A stretch of 7,103 nucleotides of DNA from Burkholderiaceae bacterium (GCA_947371415.1 CANBPJ010000087.1:1-7103), one strand, 5' to 3'. Counted from the first letter of the stretch, positions 1 through 6,791 are shown. Program-made: numbers and translations. Notes: generated by a model not told the origin, from the letters alone.

Positions 1-53
1 ATGAAGCCTTTACAAAAGCTGCAAAGGACATCATCACTCAGGTTCGACCTTAA
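1..53 (+). CDS. C-terminal tail of an unidentified plus-strand protein (partial)
   Basis: Reading the plus strand from base 3 gives an open frame of 16 residues, EAFTKAAKDIITQVRP, ending at a TAA at 51-53. The composition (charged and small residues in an amphipathic pattern) looks like the end of a real protein whose body lies left of the window. The stop overlaps that of gcdH on the other strand through the shared palindrome TTAA at 50-53. The piece is too short to identify a family. Frame 1 also offers a short ORF from the ATG at base 1, but that peptide looks less protein-like. The call rests on reading frame alone. Confidence 0.4.
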   Translation, partial: EAFTKAAKDIITQVRP

Positions 54-1228
54 CTAAAAGCTTGAATGCCAGTTTGCGCGCGACCTAAAATCAGCGCATG
101 AATATCATGAGTGCCTTCATATGTATTGACGACTTCAAGATTGAGCATATGACGTATAACGCCATACTCATCTGATATTCCATTTCCACCGTGCATATCT
201 CTCGCTAGCCGAGCTACATCTAAAGACTTACCGCATGAGTTGCGTTTCATCATTGAGGTAATTTCAGGGGCGGCGATACCTTCGTCTTTCATGCGGCCTA
301 AACGCAAGCAACCTTGTAGTGCAAGTGTGATTTCCGTTTGCATATCAGCCAATTTTTTCTGAATGAGTTGGTTTGCAGCGAGCGGGCGGTCAAATTGCTT
401 GCGATCCATGGTGTATTGACGGGCGGCATACCAACACCACTCAGCGGCACCAAGAGTGCCCCACGCAATGCCATATCGGGCTGAATTCAAGCAAGTAAAT
501 GGGCCTTTTAGTCCCGTAATCTCCGGAAACTCATTTTCAGCAGGTACAAAAACCTCATCCATCACGATTTCGCCGGTAATAGAGGCCCTTAAGCCCATTT
601 TGCCGCTGATCTTGGGGGCTGATAGGCCCTTCATGCCCTTTTCAAGGATGAATCCTCTTATTAAGCCTTCATCATTCTTAGCCCAAACAACAAATATATC
701 TGCAATTGGGGAGTTGGAGATCCACATCTTCGAGCCAGTTAAAGAAAAGCCACCTGGAACTTTTTTGGCTCTAGTGATCATGCCTCCAGCATCTGATCCG
801 TAGTTAGGCTCAGTTAATCCAAAGCAGCCAATCCATTCGCCGGTAGCTAATTTAGGAAGGTATTTTTGTTTTTGGGCTTCGCTACCGAATTCATTAATGG
901 GCACCATCACCAAGGATGATTGGACACTCATCATTGATCGATACCCAGAGTCAACACGCTCAATCTCACGAGCGATCAATCCATAGGAAACATAGTTCAG
1001 ATTCGCGCCACCATATTGCTCGGGAATAGTGATTCCCAATAAACCCAATTCACCCATTTCGCGGAAGATTGCTGGGTCGGTGGTCTCATTCCGAAATGCA
1101 TCATGAACACGCGGCATTAGGCGCCCTTGAGCGTATTCAGCAGCCGCATCACGAATCATGCGTTCTTCTTCTGTCAATTGAGTGTCGAGGAGTAGGGGGT
1201 CTGCCCAATTAAAACTAGCTTTGCTCAT
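50..1228 (-). CDS. gcdH: Glutaryl-CoA dehydrogenase (decarboxylating)
   Basis: This 392-residue flavoprotein of the acyl-CoA dehydrogenase family should oxidise and decarboxylate glutaryl-CoA to crotonyl-CoA and CO2, passing electrons from FAD to ETF, in the lysine, tryptophan and aromatic-acid degradation route. The N-terminal helical domain (about 15-130) carries YRSMMS at 96-101, whose Arg97 and Ser101 align with the glutarate-carboxylate binding Arg94/Ser98 of human GCDH. The middle beta domain has the flavin motifs GLTEPNYGSD (137-146) and WISNS (169-173). The C-terminal domain ends in NTYEGTHDIHALILGRA (368-384), where Glu371 is the catalytic base and the motif is diagnostic of GcdH among acyl-CoA dehydrogenases. 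Length is normal for a bacterial member. The ATG has an AGGA about 12 bases upstream, a long spacing. No LysR-type regulator or CoA-transferase partner is seen in the window. Confidence 0.96.
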   Translation of the reverse strand: MSKASFNWADPLLLDTQLTEEERMIRDAAAEYAQGRLMPRVHDAFRNETTDPAIFREMGELGLLGITIPEQYGGANLNYVSYGLIAREIERVDSGYRSMMSVQSSLVMVPINEFGSEAQKQKYLPKLATGEWIGCFGLTEPNYGSDAGGMITRAKKVPGGFSLTGSKMWISNSPIADIFVVWAKNDEGLIRGFILEKGMKGLSAPKISGKMGLRASITGEIVMDEVFVPAENEFPEITGLKGPFTCLNSARYGIAWGTLGAAEWCWYAARQYTMDRKQFDRPLAANQLIQKKLADMQTEITLALQGCLRLGRMKDEGIAAPEITSMMKRNSCGKSLDVARLARDMHGGNGISDEYGVIRHMLNLEVVNTYEGTHDIHALILGRAQTGIQAFS

Positions 1229-1325
1229 TGCTTTTAGTGATCCTGTCTAGGTTGTTCAGTTGCACGCTGTGAATATCTAGAAATGCAGATATTCTTGTTT
1301 CTATTATCCATTTTTTCCAAGATCC
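1229..1325. other. Divergent intergenic region gcdH / yhhQ
   Basis: These 97 bases separate two genes transcribed away from each other, so both promoters should be here or overlap the gene starts. A TATTAT at 1302-1307 could be the -10 element of yhhQ, but no good -35 sits at the right distance. No clear sigma-70 pair was found for gcdH either. The only strong structure is the inverted repeat listed separately. Confidence 0.5.
1271..1294. promoter_or_regulatory. Perfect 8-bp inverted repeat, candidate operator
   Basis: GAATATCT at 1271-1278 is followed after an 8-base spacer by its exact reverse complement AGATATTC at 1287-1294. The half-sites are 16 bp centre to centre, a spacing compatible with a dimeric regulator, and the element lies midway between the start codons of gcdH and yhhQ. 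It is AT-rich and has no adjoining T-run, so it does not look like a terminator. The symmetry is even-centred and does not fit the LysR T-N11-A pattern. That it binds a regulator is inference from position and symmetry only. Confidence 0.4.
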
Positions 1326-2036
1326 ATGGACTCTCCGAGAAGACATCACCGCTTTTATGACCTGATATTGGCCTCCTTTGTCGTGGTTTTGTTGTGCTCT
1401 AACTTTATTGGTGCAGGTAAAGCTGCGGAGTTTGAACTTCCTTATTTTGGGAGAGTGATATTTGGTGCTGGAATTCTTTTTTTCCCCATTTCATACTTTT
1501 TTGGCGACATCCTGACTGAGGTCTATGGCTATGCTTATGATCGAAGAGCTGTATGGGCTGGTTTTGCGGCACTCGCCTTTGCTGCCATCATGGCTCAGAT
1601 TGTGATTGCTTTGCCAGTTGCTCCTGGCACGTACATGGCAAATTACCAGCAAGGCATGGAAACGGTCTTTGGAAACTCCTGGCGCATTGCATTGGCCTCC
1701 ATGATCGCCTTTTGGAGTGGTAGCTTTATTAATAGCTATACGCTCGCCAAAATGAAGATCTTGACTGGCGGCCGATTTCTTTGGATGCGAACAATTGGGT
1801 CTACTGCCACCGGAGAGTTGGTCGACTCCTCTTTGTTCTACATGTTGGCCTTTTACGGTATTTGGCCCTTGAGTGAGGTTCTGGCTGTGGCGGCCTCACA
1901 ATATCTGCTGAAAACGGCTTGGGAGGTTCTAGCAACCCCTTTAACCTATTGGGTGGTGGGTTTCCTCAAACGAAAGGAAAATCAAGATCACTACGATATT
2001 CACACTAATTTCAGCCCATTTAAGTTAAAAGTCTAG
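1326..2036 (+). CDS. yhhQ: Queuosine precursor transporter (VUT/YhhQ family, formerly DUF165)
   Basis: This 236-residue inner-membrane protein belongs to the family that imports queuine precursors (preQ0/preQ1) for tRNA queuosine modification. About six hydrophobic segments can be read, near residues 11-30, 44-62, 76-98, 118-138, 164-186 and 190-214. Family landmarks are YDLILASFVVVLLCSN (11-26), FFGDILTEVYGY (58-69), GELVDSSLFY (163-172) and KTAWEVLATPLTY (196-208), with acidic and polar residues inside membrane segments that are typical of the family. The ATG at 1326 places RRHHRFYDL at the N-terminus as expected for homologues, although the ribosome binding site is poor (only a weak CAAGAT nearby). 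No queuosine biosynthesis gene is adjacent, so the substrate is inferred from family. The gene runs the same way as ybiT, 103 bp downstream. Confidence 0.9.
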   Translation: MDSPRRHHRFYDLILASFVVVLLCSNFIGAGKAAEFELPYFGRVIFGAGILFFPISYFFGDILTEVYGYAYDRRAVWAGFAALAFAAIMAQIVIALPVAPGTYMANYQQGMETVFGNSWRIALASMIAFWSGSFINSYTLAKMKILTGGRFLWMRTIGSTATGELVDSSLFYMLAFYGIWPLSEVLAVAASQYLLKTAWEVLATPLTYWVVGFLKRKENQDHYDIHTNFSPFKLKV

Positions 2037-2052
2037 TTACAAGGGCTTTTTT
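2027..2052 (+). terminator. Weak candidate intrinsic terminator of yhhQ
   Basis: AAAAGTCT at 2027-2034 can pair with GGGCTTTT at 2043-2050 in RNA (two G-U pairs) around an 8-base loop, and the T-run continues to 2052. The hairpin overlaps the yhhQ stop codon. The GC core is only about four pairs, so it is marginal, and some read-through into ybiT is plausible. Confidence 0.3.
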
Positions 2053-2139
2053 AGCTGCAAGCCGTTAAAATACTGATCTTTGATGCAAAACCTGCATCCG
2101 CACCCAAGAATTTGAATATCAGAAAGTAAGAACCCATCC

Positions 2140-3747
2140 GTGTTGTCAGCATCCAATATCACTATGCAGTTTGGGGCGAAACCCCTGTTTGAAAATATTT
2201 CCGTTAAATTTGGCGGTGGTAATCGCTATGGCTTGATTGGCGCCAATGGCTGCGGTAAATCCACTTTCATGAAGATCCTTGGCGGCGAGCTAGAGCCCAG
2301 TAGCGGTAATGTGAGCTTGGACCCAGGCATCCGTTTGGGTAAGTTGCGCCAGGACCAGTTTGCTTACGAGGATCAGCGTGTGCTCGACGTTGTGATGATG
2401 GGTCATGAGGAAATGTGGAAAGCGGCTGCAGAGCGCGATGCTATCTACGCTAATCCCGATGCTACTGATGAAGACTATATGCGCGCTGCTGAACTAGAGG
2501 GTAGTTATGCTGAGTACGGCGGCTACACAGCAGAAGCTAAAGCAGGCGAGTTGTTGTTGGGGATTGGTATTCCTATTGAGCAACATAACGGCCCGATGAG
2601 CAATGTGGCCCCCGGCTGGAAATTACGCGTGCTCCTAGCGCAGGCTTTGTTCTCCGATCCGGACGTTTTGCTCTTAGATGAGCCAACCAATAACTTGGAT
2701 ATTCATTCGATTCATTGGCTTGAAGATATCCTGAATGAAATCAAAAGCACGATCGTGATCATTTCTCATGATCGCCACTTCTTAAATGAAGTGTGTACAC
2801 ATATGGCTGATATGGACTTCGGAACCCTGAAGGTCTATCCCGGCAACTACGATTCCTATATGTTGGCTTCTGTTCAAGCTCGCGCTCAACAGTTAAGCTC
2901 GAACGATAAGGCCAAAGAAAAAATTGCTGAATTGCAAGCTTTCGTTAGCCGCTTCTCTGCAAATGCTTCTAAGGCACGTCAAGCAACATCACGTCAAAAA
3001 CAGTTGGAGAAAATTGAGATCACTGAGATCAAGCCATCTTCACGTCAAAATCCATTTATTCGTTTTGATTCTGAGAAGAAACTCCACAATATGGCAGTTG
3101 AGTGCAATGCACTTTCTAAAGCATACGACCGTCCAATATTTAAGAACTTTAAGATCGCTATCCGTGCTGGTGAAAAGATCGCGATTATTGGTCAAAATGG
3201 CGCCGGTAAAACAACGCTGTTAAAAACCATTCTGAGTAAGCGTTTCAGTGGCATTCAAGCTGACAGCGGTGATGTAAAGTGGGCAGAGAATGCCAATGTT
3301 GGCGTTATGCCGCAGGACAACACCGAACTATTTGCTAAAGATGAAATCCTGATGGATTGGATGAATGAATGGCGAAATACTGGTGATGATGATCAAGTGA
3401 TTCGCGGCACCTTGGGTCGCCTCCTATTCTCTGGTGACGATATTGGTAAGTCTGTAAAAGTGCTTTCTGGTGGTGAGAAGGGTCGTATGATTTGGGGCAA
3501 GCTCATGCTTCAAAAGCATAACGTACTCGCCATGGATGAGCCAACCAACCATATGGATATGGAATCAATTGAGAGTTTGCAAATAGCGCTTGAGAAATAC
3601 GAGGGTACTTTAATTTTTGTTTCTCACGACCGGGAATTCGTCTCTAGTTTGGCTAATCGCATCTTAGAAGTGAAGATGGATGGAACTATTGAGGACTACT
3701 CTGGGACTTACGAAGAATATCTGCGCAGCCAAGCCTTGGCTGGCTAA
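2140..3747 (+). CDS. ybiT: ABC-F family ATPase YbiT
   Basis: This 535-residue soluble protein has two ABC domains and no membrane segment, so it is a ribosome-associated ABC-F translation factor rather than a transporter. It closely resembles E. coli YbiT over its whole length. Domain 1 has Walker A GANGCGKST (34-42), Walker B with TNNLD (VLLLDEPTNNLD, 176-187) and SHDR (209-212). Its signature is the degenerate NVAPGW (155-160), as in E. coli YbiT. The inter-domain linker is about 240-310, with RFSANASKARQATSR (271-285) and SSRQNPFIRF (300-309). Domain 2 has Walker A GQNGAGKTT (351-359), signature LSGGE (442-446), MDEPTNHMD (465-473) and SHDRE (495-499). Both catalytic glutamates are present. 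The GTG start matches the family N-terminus; a TTG is the second codon. AAGTAAG lies about 9 bases upstream. Its stop overlaps that of the convergent DUF1289 gene. The precise role of YbiT on the ribosome is less well known than that of EttA. Confidence 0.95.
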   Translation: MLSASNITMQFGAKPLFENISVKFGGGNRYGLIGANGCGKSTFMKILGGELEPSSGNVSLDPGIRLGKLRQDQFAYEDQRVLDVVMMGHEEMWKAAAERDAIYANPDATDEDYMRAAELEGSYAEYGGYTAEAKAGELLLGIGIPIEQHNGPMSNVAPGWKLRVLLAQALFSDPDVLLLDEPTNNLDIHSIHWLEDILNEIKSTIVIISHDRHFLNEVCTHMADMDFGTLKVYPGNYDSYMLASVQARAQQLSSNDKAKEKIAELQAFVSRFSANASKARQATSRQKQLEKIEITEIKPSSRQNPFIRFDSEKKLHNMAVECNALSKAYDRPIFKNFKIAIRAGEKIAIIGQNGAGKTTLLKTILSKRFSGIQADSGDVKWAENANVGVMPQDNTELFAKDEILMDWMNEWRNTGDDDQVIRGTLGRLLFSGDDIGKSVKVLSGGEKGRMIWGKLMLQKHNVLAMDEPTNHMDMESIESLQIALEKYEGTLIFVSHDREFVSSLANRILEVKMDGTIEDYSGTYEEYLRSQALAG

Positions 3748-4001
3748 GTATTTTCTTTGGCTTGACGCTGGAAGCGCATTGCAGTGCCATCGGCACGAAT
3801 GCGTTTCCAAACATAATCTTTTTCTTCTTGACTGAAAAATACCCAGTTGCTGACCTCACTCAAGGTTCGTCCGCAGCCCTGGCACACCTCATCGTATAGC
3901 GTAGTGCAAACGCCAATGCATGGTGAATCAGAGGCATCATCGCCAACTGCTAATGAATTTGCCCCACCCTGGTGTATTGATTTATTGCTTGAAGATGTCA
4001 T
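3744..4001 (-). CDS. DUF1289 four-cysteine protein
   Basis: This 85-residue protein carries the DUF1289 core SPCIGVC (26-32), then CQGCGRT (40-46) and a following W-containing helix. Cys28, Cys32, Cys40 and Cys43 form a C-x3-C-x7-C-x2-C set that could bind a metal or Fe-S cluster; this is inferred from spacing, and no function is established for the family. The first 24 residues are low in complexity and probably disordered. The ATG overlaps the stop of the upstream acyltransferase gene as ATGA, so translation is likely coupled. The stop codon overlaps the ybiT stop (CTAA at 3744-3747), leaving no room for a terminator between the two convergent genes. Confidence 0.88.
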   Translation of the reverse strand: MTSSSNKSIHQGGANSLAVGDDASDSPCIGVCTTLYDEVCQGCGRTLSEVSNWVFFSQEEKDYVWKRIRADGTAMRFQRQAKENT

Positions 4002-5170
4002 GATGGTACTTTAGTCGATTTCAGCGGAATGTGTTGCTCAAGCTCATCAATATAAGCTGCCATACCTTCGCGCTCGCGCTCTAAAAATCGTTTTACCGCA
4101 TTAGAGAATCTAGGCTCTGCAATCCAGTGTGCTGACTGTATGGTGGTTGGTAGAAATCCTCTGGCCATCTTATGCTCGCCTTGTGCGCCACCTTCAAATG
4201 TTTGAATGCCCTCTTTAATGCAGTAGTCAATAGCCTGGTAATAGGCTAGTTCAAAATGTAGGCAGGGTAGATACTCAATGGCACCCCAATACCGCCCATA
4301 AGCTTTGGATGTCAATCGATCCACTACTAGTAACGATGAGGCAATCGGACTTTCATCTCTGTACGCAATAATTAGATGGAAATTTTCTGGCATTGCTCGA
4401 CCTAATAATTGAAAACATTCTTCCGATAAATAGGGTGATGAATGATGTTCGATATAGGTGTTTTCATAGCAGCGATAAAAGAATGTCCAGTCTTCTGAGG
4501 TTGCATCAGTGCCAGCAATATGCCGATATTTCAGTTGATTATTAGCCACTTCAGCACGTTCTCGACGTATATTCTTGCGACGCTTCATTGTTAAGGCCGC
4601 AAGAAATTGCTCGAAATCCTCATACCCCTGGTTGCGCCAGTGAAATTGCACTGAGTCCCGGAGCATGAAACCCTGATTATGAAGCTCCTCTAGCTCGCTA
4701 TCATCTGGAAATAGTACGTGCGCAGACGACAGATTATTTTGAGTCACCAGCGTTTTTAAGCCCCTTACTAGGGCTTCCCGAACGGCTACCTGGTGGGCCT
4801 GATTGGCAACGAGTAGTCTAGGTCCTTTTACAGGGGTAAAGGGAATGGCTGAGAGTGCCTTTGGGTAATATGGCAGGTTATTTTGCTCATATGCCTGTGC
4901 CCATGCCCAATCAAAGACAAACTCGCCATAAGAATGTTGCTTAAGGTAGAGGGGCATAGCTCCAATAATCTCTGAGTCGATATTCTCGACGAGAAGGTGT
5001 GCAACTTGCCAGCCCGTGTTTCCGCCAACGCAATTGGTTTGTTCTAAGGCATTGAGAAACTCGTACCTTAGAAAAGGTCCAGCAACTGGGCTCAAAAGAG
5101 CATTCCATTCGGTTTCAGTAACTTCAGAAATACTTTGGATAGCTCGAAGTTGGTAGGTGCCTTGACTCAA
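3998..5170 (-). CDS. FemAB-like N-acyltransferase, COG3146 / PF04339 (DUF482) family
   Basis: This 390-residue cytoplasmic protein belongs to the predicted N-acyltransferases with a GNAT/FemAB-like fold. Recognisable blocks are FLRYEFLNALE (33-43), MPLYLKQHSYGEFVFDWAWA (72-91), YYPKALSAIPFTPVKGPRLL (101-120), a basic stretch KRRKNIRRER (196-205), HFELAYYQAIDYCI (305-318) and EGGAQGEHKMARGFLPT (326-342). The substrate is unknown; links to peptidoglycan rest on fold similarity to FemAB. The likely start is a TTG with no visible Shine-Dalgarno sequence, only 15 bases after the gloA stop and in the same frame, so translation probably depends on ribosomes finishing gloA. No in-frame ATG occurs until residue 72, which would remove conserved N-terminal blocks. 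It overlaps the DUF1289 gene by ATGA. Confidence 0.9.
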   Translation of the reverse strand: MSQGTYQLRAIQSISEVTETEWNALLSPVAGPFLRYEFLNALEQTNCVGGNTGWQVAHLLVENIDSEIIGAMPLYLKQHSYGEFVFDWAWAQAYEQNNLPYYPKALSAIPFTPVKGPRLLVANQAHQVAVREALVRGLKTLVTQNNLSSAHVLFPDDSELEELHNQGFMLRDSVQFHWRNQGYEDFEQFLAALTMKRRKNIRRERAEVANNQLKYRHIAGTDATSEDWTFFYRCYENTYIEHHSSPYLSEECFQLLGRAMPENFHLIIAYRDESPIASSLLVVDRLTSKAYGRYWGAIEYLPCLHFELAYYQAIDYCIKEGIQTFEGGAQGEHKMARGFLPTTIQSAHWIAEPRFSNAVKRFLEREREGMAAYIDELEQHIPLKSTKVPS

Positions 5171-5185
5171 AGGGGTATTGATATA

Positions 5186-5572
5186 TCAGTCTTGGATTAA
5201 TTCAATTTTGTAACCGTCGGGGTCGGTGACAAAAGCAATTACGGTATCGCCGCCCATAACAGGGCCGGCTTCGCGGGTTACACCTCCTCCGGCACCCTTA
5301 ATTTTCTCGCAAGCTTCATATGCATCTGGAACAGCGATCGCAATATGTCCATAGGCATTACCTAGCTCATAACTGTCCACACCATGGTTATGGGTTAATT
5401 CAATTTCCGATTGACCATCTTGATTACCGCGGCCGAAGCCGACAAAAGCGAGTGTGTATTTCTGTTCTGGGCGCTCTGTTGTTCTCAGCAAATTCATACC
5501 CAATACTTTGGTATAGAAGTCAATGGATCGAGTCATATCGCCGACTCTGAGCATGGTGTGTAGGATCATCAT
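5186..5572 (-). CDS. gloA: Lactoylglutathione lyase (glyoxalase I)
   Basis: This enzyme converts the hemithioacetal of methylglyoxal and glutathione to S-lactoylglutathione. With the ATG at 5572 it has 128 residues and starts MMILHTMLRVGD, equivalent in length to the E. coli N-terminus. The frame is open upstream to a TTG at 5581 and a second ATG is at 5569. The metal ligands match those of E. coli GloA (His5, Glu56, His74, Glu122): here His5, Glu58 (in EIELTHN), His76 (in YGHIA) and Glu124 (in KIELI). The short form, without the extra helix of the Zn type, suggests Ni/Co dependence. The C-terminus stops just after KIELIQD, a few residues shorter than E. coli. It is the first gene after the terminator at 5615-5641, so its promoter should lie in the roughly 40 bases before it; a TATATT at the expected place would give a very short leader. 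Confidence 0.95.
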   Translation of the reverse strand: MMILHTMLRVGDMTRSIDFYTKVLGMNLLRTTERPEQKYTLAFVGFGRGNQDGQSEIELTHNHGVDSYELGNAYGHIAIAVPDAYEACEKIKGAGGGVTREAGPVMGGDTVIAFVTDPDGYKIELIQD

Positions 5573-5614
5573 ACTTAACAATATAAAGCTAAATTTGCAT
5601 TTTTGTTGGGCAAG

Positions 5615-5641
5615 AAAAAACCCAGGGGATTGGCCTGGGTT
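5615..5641 (-). terminator. Intrinsic terminator of the yciB-bolA-ppiC cluster
   Basis: On the minus strand AACCCAGG, a 7-base loop and CCTGGGTT form a perfect 8-bp GC-rich stem (plus-strand arms 5619-5626 and 5634-5641), directly followed by a run of six T (plus-strand A-run 5615-5620). It lies 21 bases past the prolyl isomerase stop codon and separates that transcript from gloA. The tract on the other side of the stem is not an A-run, so it should act in the minus direction only. Confidence 0.88.
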
Positions 5642-5662
5642 ATCGTGTCAAAAAGCTTTAGC

Positions 5663-6457
5663 TTATTGAATCTTAGCCTTGGCCCGAAGCTTTTGCATCA
5701 GCTCGGAGAATTTCGCTTTTTGCCAATTTTGATCGGCGGTAATCATCTGCTTGAGTTGATCTTTGATTTCTTCCATGCTCGGCGCCTTCACATCACGCAC
5801 ATCATCTAGTTTGATAATGTGCCAGCCATATTGAGTCTTTACAGGCTTATCAGTGATTTGACCTTTTTTTAGTTGAACCATCGGTTTTGAAAACTCTGGA
5901 ACGAGCGCTTTATCACTAACCCAGCCAAGATCGCCACCATTGGGAGCGGAGCCGGGATCTTTTGATTTTTCTTTGGCGATTTGTTCAAAATTGCCGCCGG
6001 CTTTAATTTGCGCGGTAATCGCTTTGGCGTCTGCTTCTTTTTCGACCAAAATATGCTCAACATGGTATTCCTTGCCGGTGTACTGACTCTTCACTTGATC
6101 GTAGGCAGTTTTTAATTCAGATTCGGTAACACCTTCTTTTTCTACGTAGTCTTCAAATACGGCCGCAATCAAAATACCCATCTTGGATTGTTCTAGCTGC
6201 TCGCGCACCGACTCTTTCTGAGTAACGCCGCGATTATTGGCTTCTTGCAAAATCAACTCACGCGTAACCAGCATTTCTCTTGCTTGCTCGCGCACTTGGG
6301 GGTTATCAGGTTGGTTCGATTTTTGAACCAATTTATCCAGCTGCGCCTTTGGAATTGCTTTGCCATTCACAATGGCGGCATTTTGTGCAGAGACTGCTGT
6401 AGAGAGGAGTGCAGCACTAAAAGCGCTGATAGTCAAAATTTGGCGTATGGTCAACAT
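5663..6457 (-). CDS. Periplasmic parvulin-type peptidyl-prolyl cis-trans isomerase
   Basis: This 264-residue protein has a Sec signal peptide (residues 1-24, hydrophobic core 7-22, likely cleavage after AVSA) and no lipobox cysteine, so it should be soluble in the periplasm. Residues 25-125 form a SurA/PrsA-like helical N-terminal region. Residues 130-222 are the PpiC/rotamase domain, with YHVEHILV (131-138), FEQIAKEKSKDPGSAPNGGDLGWV (157-180, key GGDLG) and KTQYGWHIIKLDD (207-219). A short charged helix ends the chain. It likely helps fold exported or outer-membrane proteins. It is distinct from SurA, which is longer with two parvulin domains. No Shine-Dalgarno sequence precedes the ATG; the leader there is pyrimidine-rich. 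It follows bolA by 49 bp and is ended by the terminator at 5615-5641. Confidence 0.93.
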   Translation of the reverse strand: MLTIRQILTISAFSAALLSTAVSAQNAAIVNGKAIPKAQLDKLVQKSNQPDNPQVREQAREMLVTRELILQEANNRGVTQKESVREQLEQSKMGILIAAVFEDYVEKEGVTESELKTAYDQVKSQYTGKEYHVEHILVEKEADAKAITAQIKAGGNFEQIAKEKSKDPGSAPNGGDLGWVSDKALVPEFSKPMVQLKKGQITDKPVKTQYGWHIIKLDDVRDVKAPSMEEIKDQLKQMITADQNWQKAKFSELMQKLRAKAKIQ

Positions 6458-6506
6458 AGGATAAAGACAAAAAAAGATTGGAAGTTCATATTAAAGCAAG
6501 CTTGGC

Positions 6507-6791
6507 TTAATTAGTGCTTTCACTAGGTGTAAATGCCAGAATAGTGAGAGCATGAATTTCAGTGGGGAAATGCTTGTTTAAGGCCGCATAGACAGACCGG
6601 TGACGAGCCACCTTACTCATACCCTCGAATTCTGGAGCCACGATTGTGAGTCTGAAATGGCCGCCACCACTAGCAGCGCCAGCGTGTCCTGCATGAAGGT
6701 GGCTTTCATCTTCAATGATTAGTTCGCTCAACGTAAACGCTGACCGTAAATCAGCATCAAAAAGGGCAATACGCTGTTGATTAATGTTCAT
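6507..6791 (-). CDS. bolA: BolA family protein
   Basis: With the ATG at 6791 the protein has 94 residues. The frame is open 11 codons further upstream to another ATG (6824), but the 6791 start forms an ATGA overlap with the yciB stop and matches where BolA homologues begin. The conserved class-II KH-like core is visible: HFRLTIVAPEF (45-55), then KVARHRSVYAAL (60-71) and IHALTILAFTPSE (79-91). A histidine-rich loop ESHLHAGHAG (29-38) contains His31, His33 and His36, candidates for shared Fe-S ligation with a monothiol glutaredoxin, as known for BolA-Grx complexes. Loop content resembles betaproteobacterial BolA more than IbaG. No glutaredoxin gene is in the window. Translation is probably coupled to yciB. 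Confidence 0.93.
   Translation of the reverse strand: MNINQQRIALFDADLRSAFTLSELIIEDESHLHAGHAGAASGGGHFRLTIVAPEFEGMSKVARHRSVYAALNKHFPTEIHALTILAFTPSESTN

Noticed and set aside
456..803. 115-codon plus-strand ORF opposite gcdH
   Set aside because: It lies wholly antisense inside the strongly identified gcdH; its product has no recognisable family features and is a shadow frame.
1229..1325. preQ1 riboswitch ahead of yhhQ
   Set aside because: The leader is short and does not show the C-rich loop and A-rich tail of the preQ1 pseudoknot; only a plain inverted repeat is visible.
2602..2622. First ABC domain of YbiT lacks an LSGGQ signature (NVAPGW instead)
   Set aside because: E. coli YbiT has the same degenerate block as I recall it, so this is a family feature and not a lesion.
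2924..3223. 99-codon ORF in another frame inside ybiT
   Set aside because: It overlaps the conserved linker and second Walker A coding region of ybiT and has an unlikely composition; shadow frame.
2140..3747. ABC-F gene as an antibiotic-resistance determinant
   Set aside because: The whole-length resemblance is to housekeeping YbiT, with its linker type, and not to Msr/Vga/OptrA-type resistance proteins; no mobile context is present.
5603..5809. 68-codon plus-strand ORF across the terminator and the end of the prolyl isomerase gene
   Set aside because: It is antisense to a well supported gene and runs through an intrinsic terminator hairpin; no family features.
6491..6510. Near-palindrome at the end of bolA as an intrinsic terminator
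   Set aside because: The outer stem is only four or five pairs with a mismatch, the centre is a self-complementary CAAGCTTG, and no T-run follows in the direction of transcription.
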